Positions 11,074-20,291 of a stretch of DNA of 64,000 nucleotides are shown here, in pieces. Both the position numbers and the translations under genes were made by a program. Position 1 is the first letter of the stretch, and every line of letters starts with the position of its first letter. A model generated the notes under the pieces. The model was not told the DNA's origin. It made no database searches and saw only the letters and a list, made by a program, of their open reading frames with translations. The stretch spans positions 682,001 to 746,000 of the forward strand of contig JAGTXX020000004.1 of NCBI GenBank assembly GCA_019044685.2, in the 5' to 3' direction. Source of the DNA: Nannochloris sp. 'desiccata' (Eukaryota; Chlorophyta; Trebouxiophyceae; Chlorellales; Chlorellaceae).

Positions 11074-12752
11074 ATGTTGAGTGGGAATGCCCCAATATTG
11101 AATGGATCCGGGGCTCCGCCTCCAGGTAGTTATTTGTAACTGATCACATGCTCATTTCAAAGTTGAGCTTCTCCTCTTCTAGCTTTACACTATATTAATT
11201 GTTTCATATAATAATGATCTACATGCAGGTCTAGCGAAATCAATCAAGTATGGCCCTTTATTGAGCACTTCAAAGCCACAAGCGGCATCTCTCTCCACTC
11301 CCATCATTGCCGACACTCCGGAGATCTTAGCCAAGATAGAAGCTGCAGTCATAGATTTCCTGTCAAAAAAGCCTTCACAGACTGATACACTAGCAAAAGT
11401 AGGGATCTACTTGCGTGGAAGGAACTTAGTTCCCCAGGAAGGGCTTAAAAAGTTCATTACAAGTCGACCTCAAGTATTCACCCACCTTGACGAGTAAGGA
11501 GCAAAGAGTTTGTATCTTTTCTTTCATACAGTCAAAGTACGCCAGGTTGCTAATCCCAGTTTATTTCCTTTATTTTCTTCTAAACAGTGGCAAAGGGGGC
11601 AATAGAGCCCGTCTAGTCACTACCCCTTCTTATACAAACGAAGGTGCATCTTCCTCCTCTCCTTCTAGCTACCTTGACGCCAACTACTACAACCACCTCA
11701 CCCCTCCTGGCATCGATGAAGCCCTTTTAGAACGTCAAATCGTCTCCTACATCTATGAAAACGGTACCAGAGACAAGCCAGTCACAGCACCAGAACTGGG
11801 CGAGTATTGTAAAAAAGATCTCGGCTTTTCAATGAAGGGGTATTTAACTCGATTTTTAATCACACGTAAGCAAATATTTTGCCTACCAGATGATGGGAGA
11901 CAGCATGTCCTACTTCAACCGGGTGCTGCGGAAGCTTTAGGGGTTGTAGGGTCACTACCTCACCTGCCAGAGGATCTATTAGGAAGCAGCGGGGACTTAC
12001 ATCTGGATCATAATAGCAATATTGACAACAATATCAATCAGAGGCCAATTGAATATGGTAGATGGGATAGAATAACGCAAGAAATGTATGATTTTGCAGT
12101 CTCTAGAGGTGGATCTGTCCCTTATAAAGAGGTAGATGCGTATATAAAAGCAAGGTGTCCTGCGGAAATTGCAGCGTCTGGGATTAGTTTAGAACATTGG
12201 CAAGCTCAGAAACATAGCTGGAAACGACGAAATCTGTTTAAAAAGGAAGGTAATTGTCTTGTAGTACATTCTGGATTAGCTGTGTCTAGCGGAAAGAGAG
12301 GAATTAATGATATTCGTCTTGGTAATGGCAGTGGTGGTGGTGGTGGTGTAGAAAATTGTGAGGCGTTTCCTCCGCTGTCATTTGCTGGTGCACATTTTGG
12401 AAAGACAACTGCACCTGCACCGACAAACGGGATTGGTTCAAAATCACACGCGACTCATCAAGCGCTTATTAGTGAAAGAAGAGCCCTAGAAACTCTGCAA
12501 CAAGAGGTTCGAGCAAGCCTCGCCAGCATTGACATCGCGGCATTTTCTGAGCTGCAAAAAGAAAACACAGGCTTGCGTGCAGCATGCGTTACTCTAGGCC
12601 GGGAGCTGCTTGCAGTGAAAGATGAGCTTCTAGATTTGAAAACACAGCTTGCTGAGCATGGAATCAATATTGCTAATACAGTAAATTTGAATTCACCTGC
12701 TGCCAATGGAGGCTTATTAGACGAGATATTTCTACCGTCAGATTTGCTTTAA
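11074..12752 (+). CDS. Unrecognised protein with tandem winged-helix-like repeats and C-terminal coiled coil
   Basis: Exons 11074-11125, 11229-11493 and 11588-12752 give 493 aa; phases 1 and 2 match at both junctions. I do not recognise the family. The N-terminal half has two similar blocks of about 60 residues, each ending in a shared pattern: GLKKFITSRPQVFTHLDD and YLTRFLITRKQIFCLPDD. Predicted helices before each pattern suggest small helix-turn-helix or winged-helix modules. A third helical block (ITQEMYDFAVSRGGSVPYKE to HSWKRRNLFKKEGNCLVV) also looks compact and basic. A Gly/Ser linker and a coiled coil (about residues 400-465, HQALISERRALETLQQEV onward) follow. No signal or transit peptide is evident. 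Nucleic-acid or protein binding is a guess from fold appearance only. Confidence 0.65.
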
Positions 12753-13139
12753 TCTAGTCAGAGGTTCTCCATGTAAGAAATACTTCTCATTTATAAAATT
12801 CACGCAGCGCTTAAGTATACCAATTAATAAAATCCACATGTTGGTGTTTACATTATGTGAATTAGTAAATACTCTATGTGTGGGGGGGTGGGGGTGGGGG
12901 GGTCTATTTTAAGCAAGGAGGAATGTTCTCAGGGAGCACATGATAGGGCTGCAATGACAAAGGGGAATTAAGCCACAAAAGCCAAGTTGCTTTATTGATC
13001 TAGTAAATAGAGCTATTATTAGTAAATTAAAGAGCCTTTTAAGTTCAATTTTCCCTGGAGCACTATTGGGTGCATCACTGTCTAGCATTGGCAATCTCGT
13101 AATTTGCTACATTTTAACCTATTGGCGCCGCTTGCAACA
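12753..13139. other. Intergenic region with G-quadruplex-type tract
   Basis: 387 bp between the repeat protein and the RNase T2-like receptor kinase. It should contain the 3'UTR of the first and the promoter of the second. TGTAA at about 12773 could be an algal-type polyadenylation signal. A G7-T-G5-T-G7 run lies at 12882-12902. Confidence 0.5.
12882..12902 (+). repeat. Guanine tract with G-quadruplex potential
   Basis: Three G runs of 7, 5 and 7 separated by single T residues. The long runs can supply at least four GGG blocks, so an intramolecular G-quadruplex is possible on the plus strand. It lies about 240 bp upstream of the ATG at 13140. Confidence 0.6.
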
Positions 13140-15621
13140 ATGATGAGATTCATAATTTGTTTTGTGGTCTTTTTAAATGCGATGATGCCAGTTGCGTTGG
13201 CACAGGCTTCCAACATCTTTCAACTTAAAATGTGAGTTTAATGTTGCGAGCCTGCTTAAGTTGAACCCTTTCAATCTAAGCCTTCATTTGACTTTGCAGG
13301 GATTGGAATCCATCGTCTTGTGAACCACCCAGCAGTCCATGCCTCCAACCGCCCTTGTAAGTTTTCTGAGAATTGCCTTGAATTCACAAACCTGCCGCCA
13401 GATGATGGCTTCTGCTATTCACCAGTTTAAAATTTTGAAAACCTGATTTCTCACGAGGCTTGATGCACAACATTTTGCAGTCGCGCATTTACCATGTCTG
13501 CGCTCCTTAATTACTCAATTCCATTGAACGGAGGTGAATATAACTGTCCAACAACTATCACAGATGCCGCCGCTGACATACCCGCTGATATCGAGCCTCA
13601 GCTGGAGTGCACCTTTATCAATTCAGCAACTATGGCTGGAGCGTCGAATGCGCCTTTTTGGAATAGTGTCTGGAAAGGAACTGGATCATGTTTTAATATT
13701 GCACCGGCCGCCTACTTCAGATTGTTTGCTAAGTCGTACAATAAGTACAACCCAAACGTAAGGGGGCATAATTATTTATTTATAAATACGTCGGCAAGAT
13801 TTTCATCTAGCAGATAAAATCCCTCCTTACTTTATTTTTTCGAATTTATCTATGTAGCCTATTTTTGACGATCTTGGAATAAAAGCAGGTTCCACCGTTG
13901 ACGGTGATACTTTCTTAAACCAACTTTCTGAGGCCTATGGAAAGAGGGTATGGATTGAGTGCGAAGGAACTAGAAATGTGAAGAATGTCGTCGTCTGCTT
14001 GTCTAAATCCGCGCCTAATGATATCGTGGATTGTCCGCCTATGACCAGTCCTGACGCTGTAGCTTGCGCTGGAGACTTGGATTTTCCAATTTCTGGAAAG
14101 CCTGCTGCAATTCTAGTCCCTGAAAATTGCGACATCTTTGTTAAGAGTATAAATGTAGCTGCCACCCCTCCAAAATCTCCTTACCCCATCCCAAACAAAT
14201 CTCCAGGACCTACTCCAGTTCCTCCTGCACCAGCCACATCTTCGTCTTCAAATATAGGAGCAATTATCGGCGGCGTTGTCGGTGGCTTGGCAGTCGTCGC
14301 TGCCATTGTTGGAGGCATCATTTTTATGAAGAAAAAGAAAAGCTTTGAGGCTGTCGCCGCCGTTGGCAACATGGAACAAGGAGTCGCTTACAACTATGAA
14401 GGCCCAGGCCAACCACAGCCTCAATTTGCTTCCGTACCACCTACTGCTGCCTCTATGCAAGCTCGTGGTTTAGCACAGGGATTAAGTCCATATGCCTACG
14501 GAGCCACTGGTGCTGCAGCCGGGGTGGGCGCAGCTGGGTTTGTCAGTCAAATGAGCCGCGGCAGTAGTAGCCAGCCTTCAAGCCCGATTACTCCTTACTC
14601 AAATTATAGAGCTTCCGGTACAAGCACTTTAGATCCTTTGATGGAGTACATAAACTCTACCTTCTCAACAGGAACCGCTGTGTCTGGCAACTCTCGTGGG
14701 CCCTTGGCTGCATGGCAATTGAACTTCCAAGATATCACTGTGGAAAGGCCCATAGGCGAAGGTTCATGGGGACGTGTATACAAAGGAAGTTGGAATCAAA
14801 CCGAAGTTGCAGTCAAAATTCTGCTTGATACCAACACGGGTGACGAGGCAAACGTCACTCAGTCCGCACTGATGGCACCTAACAACCCTGTGATGGCTCG
14901 TTTAGAGCAAGAAGCCAGTATTATGACTACGTTGCATCATCCAAATATCGTCCAATTCTTGGGAGTGACTGTATTCCCTGCTGCTCTCGTCACTGAGTTC
15001 TGTGCCCGGGGCAGTTTGACTTCTGTCTTGATGGCTGCAAACAACAGCCCTGAACGCGCTGCTCAACTTACATGGAGACGCCGCATCTCTTTAGCGGCTG
15101 ATTGCGTCCGTGGAATGCTCTATTTACACACCCGTGCTCCTCCTATTGTCCATAGGGACTTGAAAAGCGCTAATTTGCTCGTAACCTCCTCCTGGACCTG
15201 CAAGGTCTCCGACTTTAACTTGTCAAAAATTATGGAAGACAGTACCAGAAGCACTTCTTTGCAAGCAATGAATCCTCGCTGGCTGGCACCTGAAGTCTTG
15301 AACGGCGGGGTTGCCTCTCTCCAATCTGATGTCTTTGCTTATGGCGTTGTCTTGTGGGAACTCTTGACTTTCCAGTTGCCTTGGGGTACAAGCAACCCTT
15401 GGGGTATTGTCAGCCTGGTTACCGCTGGTAATCGTTTAACTGTTCCTGATGCCAACACGTTGCCTGGTCCTGAGAGTGGATCCTGGCCAAAGCTTGGCGA
15501 GTACGTTGCTTTGATGGAACGTTGCTGGGCTCAAGAGCCAGCTGACCGCCCTAATTTTGAGCAAGTGATGGCTGAGTTGCGCCGTATCGACCCTGAAGCA
15601 ACACAAAGCAATGTTTATTAA
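13140..15621 (+). CDS. Receptor-like kinase with catalytically dead RNase T2-like ectodomain
   Basis: Exons 13140-13231, 13300-13356, 13481-13757 and 13858-15621 give 729 aa. Signal peptide residues 1 to about 22 (MMRFIICFVVFLNAMMPVALA). Residues about 28-205 follow RNase T2: DWNPSSC start, FTMSALLNY at the CAS I position (family FTIHGLWP), FWNSVWKGTGSC at CAS II (family FWxHEWxKHGTC), AYF, the WIEC and VVVC strands and IVDCP. The catalytic-motif His, Glu, Lys and His positions are Ser56, Ser112, Val113, Gly116 and Thr117, so nuclease activity is not expected. A Pro-rich stalk and one TM helix (about 275-299, ending MKKKK) follow. The kinase (about 434-720) has the G-loop GEGSWG, Lys462, HRDLKSAN at 574, DFN instead of DFG at 594-596, and APE at 619-621. 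It resembles TKL/Raf-like Ser/Thr kinases. The extracellular ligand is unknown; nucleic acid, glycan or peptide binding are all open. Confidence 0.85.
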
Positions 15622-16126
15622 CTTGCTAATATAATAGAATTGTTTATTGGCAATTCAAATAGGGAGTTACTTGCTAACGGCCGTTAAATAAATAAAAGGC
15701 TCAATTCTAAGGCGGGCGAAGGAGGAGCCGTGTCTGCCGTCGCCGCCGTGCTTATTTTCTATTTCTCTTCATTTTTGCAATTTTCGTCTTTAATTCCGTG
15801 AATTCCGTAGAGTACAAATTCCATGCTTGGTTTCTATTCCTAGTCCACCTCGTATTGCTACCTATCAAAAGTTGATAATACTTTCAAGGCTTGAGGACTT
15901 TCTCTTCAAGACAAGTTGTGTGATCTCTGGCGCCGAAGGCTGCTGACTTAGTCAGCGACTACAACTTCTGTTAATCTTTAAGGAAAACCCCCTTGATCTT
16001 TAATGTAGTATTAATATAGATTTGTTTAAATAAACTTGAATCATCCCTGCAATCAAGGAAAATTTGATTTTACATAAATAGATTTGAAATCCATCTTGTT
16101 AATTTTATCTTTAGAAAACCGAAAAG
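15622..16126. other. Intergenic region, kinase 3' end and ABM-protein promoter
   Basis: 505 bp between two plus-strand genes. It includes an AATAAA-like motif near 15688 and an AT-rich stretch at 16010-16090. I see no open frame or RNA gene that I can support. Confidence 0.45.
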
Positions 16127-17007
16127 ATGACGCAACGTATAATGTCTTACTCTGGGCATTTACCTCTCAAGACTGTTGGACATAGAAATTACGCAATTAC
16201 CGATAAAATCAACCCGCCTGCCCGCATTCACCTTCGGAAATCATCTTCCAGCCATGGCAACATTGATTTATTTTCCACAGTTAGATTCCCATTACGGCAA
16301 CAACGTCCCCTAGGTACTCAAATATATGCGGCAATAAAGAAAGTTAGCTCGAAAAACGTCGCCTGCAGCAAGACTTTGGTAGCCTTGCCCGGCAAGGAGG
16401 CCGACATTGAGGCCTTGTGTCAGCAAGTAGTCAACTTCTCGAAGCAGAGAATGGGAGATAGTTCTGCTGGTATCATTCAATTTGATTGCTCAAAGGTAGT
16501 TATAAATATGTATTTACATCATGTGCTTGATCAGTAGAACTCCCATTTATTATTTTGTTGTGCAAAATGTAAACTTCACCACCGCCTCTTAATAAATAAT
16601 TCATCTTTCCATCTTCTTATCTACAGGATGCGGATGAAGAAACTGGAACGAGTATGTATCACTTCTGGGAACTCTACGAAAGCAATGGTGCTCTAGGCCG
16701 TCACAACACCACCCCTGAGTACGAATTATTTATGAACAAAGTCCAAGTACTATTGGACGGTCCCGTAGGAATGGTCTTGTACGAAATGAAGGACGGAAAG
16801 CTTGGTATGGCCTCTGTACAAGGAGGGCCACGTGGTGAAGGTGGATTGGATGATGCAACTGGTGCTTCGGGTGCTGCTGGTGGGGCGAGTTATAAGCAGA
16901 CGTCTGGCGTTGTTGACTTGACTAAAAAAGAAGATGAGGAGGAGGATCGTGGCCTATGGGGTATCAAATTGAAATTGCCTTGGATGAAGAAGAAAGGAGG
17001 CAAGTAA
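16127..17007 (+). CDS. Plastid-targeted ABM-domain (YgiN-like monooxygenase fold) protein
   Basis: Exons 16127-16495 and 16627-17007 give 249 aa. The first 60 or so residues are basic and hydroxylated with few acids, as in plastid transit peptides. Residues about 75-175 form an antibiotic-biosynthesis-monooxygenase (ABM) ferredoxin-like fold: LVALPGKEADIEALCQQVVN, GIIQFDCSK across the intron, YHFWELYESNGALGRH and EYELFMNKVQVLLDGPV. Related small proteins act as quinol monooxygenases or unknown stress proteins. The tail is acidic then basic (TKKEDEEEDRGLWGIKLKLPW), unusual for the family and perhaps an interaction tail. Substrate is unknown. Confidence 0.72.
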
Positions 17008-17378
17008 ATTTCATTATATTGCATGTCTTATAGATACAGCCTCTAGATATAAGTGAAAAGAGAGAGCAAAGAAAGTTGCATTCGTAATTTCTATTTCTAC
17101 ATATCGACATCTCAGGCGCAAGTGCTCATGGTGTTTTGTATTATGGTACTGGGTATGCAGAAAATAAGATATCATTAATTTTACATTGTAATGCATACCA
17201 GAATATATAATCTAAAGAATTACAGAAAATGAAATCAACTTGAAAAATACAAAAAAAATACTAAATTTAATCTGGACTAGCGCAGGAACCCGCGCTTCGC
17301 GTGCGGTTACATTGAATTGTAACAATCAGAAACAAAAAAAAGCCGGTTCATTCACAATAGTAGTAGTTATCCTGCTTG
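17008..17378. other. Tail-to-tail intergenic region with two short hairpins
   Basis: 371 bp between the ABM and sulfiredoxin stop codons. At 17287-17308 an imperfect GC-rich stem (AACC, then GCGC after one bulged C) closes on TTCG. At 17306-17323 GTTACA pairs with TGTAAC. These could mark convergent 3' ends; nothing else is visible. Confidence 0.4.
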
Positions 17379-17992
17379 CTACATCATGTGAAATTTGAGA
17401 ACAGCTGGCGTTGCCTTCCGAACTCGGCATAAAATTGTTTCTTTTCCAAGTTCTTGATGCGCCTGGAAACGATGGCAGCCTGAGAAACCCCAATATTTAC
17501 CATCAACTTCCAATACGTCAATAGGTTCTAGAAGACCGACCTTGTTGATACTTTGCTTTAGGGCTTCAACTTTTTCTTGATCTGTGAAAAAAGGAGAGGA
17601 GCGGGTCAGAGAACATGATTAGGTAATTTCTCAGATGGCTTTTTGCTAACCAATTCCAATGTTTCTCCCCCAAATAACTTACTGTTTGTGCGGACGCCTT
17701 GCAAAGGCCGCCTGATTGCTGCAACTGGAAGTTCCATCACTTGGCGGTCTCCAGAAAAATCAGGAAGGCGACTCGTAGCATCTACCTCCCAGCCAAACTT
17801 TTCAGCAGCTTGGTTGATATCCATGGGCTCTCTGGAACTAGGCGGTTCTGACGTAGCCCCGGCGGACATTTTGAGGCTGCTACTCGTCTTCCAAGGCTGT
17901 GGTAATAGATTAGGTGAGCGAGGATTAAGTGATCTAGCGGGGAAGATGCAAGAAGGAAGCGCGGCGTTCCTTGACATTGTGAACGCAAACAA
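17379..17992 (-). CDS. SRX: Chloroplast sulfiredoxin
   Basis: Exons 17992-17683 and 17581-17379 give 170 aa. Sulfiredoxin uses ATP and thiols to reduce cysteine-sulfinic acid in over-oxidised 2-Cys peroxiredoxins. The signature motif FSGCHRFQAH with the catalytic Cys is intact, preceded by MELPVAAIRRPL and LKQSINKVGLLEPIDVLEVDGKYW in family order. A Ser/Pro/Arg-rich N terminus of about 55 residues (MFAFTMSRNAALPSCIFPAR) suggests plastid import. The gene is tail-to-tail with the ABM gene and head-to-head with GLOD4, only 165 bp apart. Joint induction of these two detoxification genes is possible but is inference. Confidence 0.92.
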
Positions 17993-18157
17993 TTTAAATG
18001 CAACCCAGATTGCAAAATGTGCTCATTTGGCCTCAAGAGCAAGCAGATAGCCAAAGAAAGGCACACGAAGCCACGGTGGCAGTGTCAGAAACCTTGCTTT
18101 TCGTGTTCAACGTCAAGCTTCCGGCAGACGTAATCTGCTAATACAATCTAATAAAAA
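17993..18157. promoter_or_regulatory. Short bidirectional promoter, SRX / GLOD4
   Basis: Only 165 bp separate the two head-to-head start codons, so both promoters must share this segment. No motif is named with confidence. Confidence 0.5.
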
Positions 18158-19296
18158 ATGACTCTAGGGTTCAGGGCCCTCCATTGGGTCATCAAAGTTG
18201 GCGATCGCACGTCAACAGTGGAATTTCTTCATGGCAAGTTTTCAAAGTCTTCTGCAACTCGCCTTGCCTAGCATCTTGTATTGTGCTGCACTTCGTGCTC
18301 GCTGACACAGCAGCGGTGTCATTTAAACGGCTTTACTTGCTTTGCATGTCTCGCTGATCTCATCTTGCCCGCTCATTCCCGTCCCACTTATAACTTGTAG
18401 ACGTCCTCGGCATGCACGCATTACGCCATGAAGAATTCGAAGATGGCTGTAAAGCGGCCTGCAATGGCCCATACGACGGCAAATGGTCAAAAACGATGAT
18501 TGGCTACGGCCCCGAGGACACTAATTTTGTTCTCGAGCTCACCTACACCTACGGGATCAAATCCTACGAGGTAGGCAACGATCTAGGCTATATAAAGATC
18601 AAATCTAGGTCTGCATATAATCTAATTTCTGAAAGGGGGCTTGGCAGGCAGCTAGAAATGCGTACTATTGAAGTAAAAAGCCCAGTGGAAGGCTATCGAT
18701 TTCGAGTGGTCGGAGAAGACCCCGCTCCGGATGTTGGGTCTATTGCTTCAGTTTGTTTACACGTAACTGATTTAAAAGACTCATTAGCCTTCTGGGTAGA
18801 TACCTTGGGCTTTTTAGAAATCGACCGAGGCGATGGAGAAGGTTCTAATGGACTTCATGGTACAGGTGGTGGCGGGAATGGTGATGGGGAAGGAGAGATT
18901 TTTGCTACTCTTTCCTGTGCTGCAACCTCTGCGACACTGCGCTTAGTTCAAATGCGACACGGAGAGAAACTTCACCGAGGTACTGGGTACGGAAGACTTG
19001 CTTTAGCCTGTCCGACTGAGGATTTAGAGCAGTTACAAGAAAACGTGAAGTCAGCGGGGTTTGAAGTCAAGACTCCTCTTGTAAGTTTAGACACCCCTGG
19101 CAAAGCAACAGTGCATGTCGTTATAGTAGCAGACCCCGATGGCCACGAGGTGTGTTTTGTGGGTGAGGAAGCGTTTAGAAAATTGTCAAAAGAGGATGAA
19201 AATGCCCCTCAGTTGTTGGGGGAAGGAATTGCAAAGGACTCGAGCAGAGAGTGGTTTAAAAAGAAAGCAGAGGAAGAGAAAGCAAAGGGAACGTAA
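18158..19296 (+). CDS. GLOD4: Glyoxalase domain-containing protein 4
   Basis: Exons 18158-18233 and 18401-19296 give 323 aa. The intron has a GC-AG boundary (G|GCAAGT donor), needed to join FRALHWVIKVGDRTSTVEFL to DVLGMHALRHEEFEDGCKAA. That run and NGPYDGKWSKTMIGYGPED are highly characteristic of GLOD4, a two-module VOC protein; human GLOD4 is mitochondrial. Module 1 spans about 1-115 and module 2 about 120-285 (VCLHVTDLKDSLAFWVDTLG, HVVIVADPDGHEVCFVGEEA). A Gly/Asp/Glu-rich insert at about 185-205 lengthens module 2. A charged tail (EEKAKGT) ends the protein. Enzymatic substrate is not established in the family. Confidence 0.9.
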
Positions 19297-19380
19297 TTAG
19301 AAAACACCCCTTAAACAAGGCCATATCATTGGTTTGTAGGGCTTTCTATATTAGATAAGAGATTGATGTAATGTGATTAC

Positions 19381-20167
19381 TTAATCTGCTGTTTGAATGC
19401 GTTCGGCCGCCAAGGCAACTTTTCTCTCCTGTGGAGAAAAGAGAGCTAAATTACTTTCTAAAGCTTGTATAAGTACTTTAGAGCCTACAGGAGCATCCAC
19501 ATCGTTAAGAGCTTCTATTTCGGACTCAAAATTGTCTGCTAGTTTCGCTAAATACCAATCATGGAAGGCGTTATTAGTTGTCGGTAAGAGCAGCTGGGAG
19601 GGCGGTGGTACTGACTGGAGAGGAGGCTCTAGAATTTCATCTAGTTCTCTATCCTGGCTCTTACTTTTATCAGCCTTACTCTCTTTCTTTTGTTTCTCCC
19701 CCTTCTTCTCTGTTTTTATCGCTGATTTTACTTGCTTGTCTTCCTTGCGTTTGATCTTCGAAGCAGTGCGAGGGGCGTCGGCATGTCCTAATCCAGATGT
19801 CTGAGTTGGTTTCGTATTTGTTGCGTTATTTTGCTGCAATTTAGTAATGTAAATAAATTGGTTGTTAATTTGAATACATTTACAAGCTACAAATTTGACA
19901 TTTTATTTATTATGCACCTACCAATCCCTGCTTTTGCTGCTCAGCGATTGCCCTACTAATAGCAGCAAGAGCCGAAGCCTCCCTATGTTTTTGAAACATA
20001 TCTGAATTACTAGGAATATTAATTATTTGAGTTTTATAGGATGAGAAAACAATCTTGGATTTAAAATTATCAGAGAGTTTGACCGCGGCGCCTTTTGACC
20101 AACCGAAAATGAAACGTTGGACATGCCATTTAACCAGAGTCAATACCACGAGAACACACCCTTTCAT
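19381..20167 (-). CDS. Rsa3-like ribosome-assembly candidate
   Basis: Exons 20167-19922 and 19833-19381 give 232 aa in phase 0. The C-terminal 60 residues (NAFHDWYLAKLADNFESEIE to LIQALESNLALFSPQERK) resemble the Rsa3 domain of fungal and plant 60S ribosome-assembly factors: an aromatic start, an E/D-L repeat, then L-I-x-A-L and FS-x-x-E-R. The middle is lysine/glutamate-rich (KRKEDKQVKSAIKTEKKGEK), consistent with a nucleolar protein. Exon 1 is less convincing; its hydrophobic start (MKGCVLVVLTLVKWHV) is odd for a nucleolar factor, and translation could begin at the internal Met at about 19998. The stop codon lies 84 bp from that of GLOD4 on the opposite strand. Confidence 0.5.
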
Positions 20168-20291
20168 TATAAAATAATGAATAACAACCGTCTCTATTAC
20201 AACACTAACGTTTCTGAGCTTTGAAAAAGTCCAACTCCAAACGCCCCAACACCGACACCTTTTCCCCTTGTTTTCAAAAGCAAACTACACT
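20168..20291. promoter_or_regulatory. Very short divergent promoter
   Basis: 124 bp separate the head-to-head start codons of the Rsa3-like and coiled-coil genes. It contains a pyrimidine-rich end just before 20268. Confidence 0.4.
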
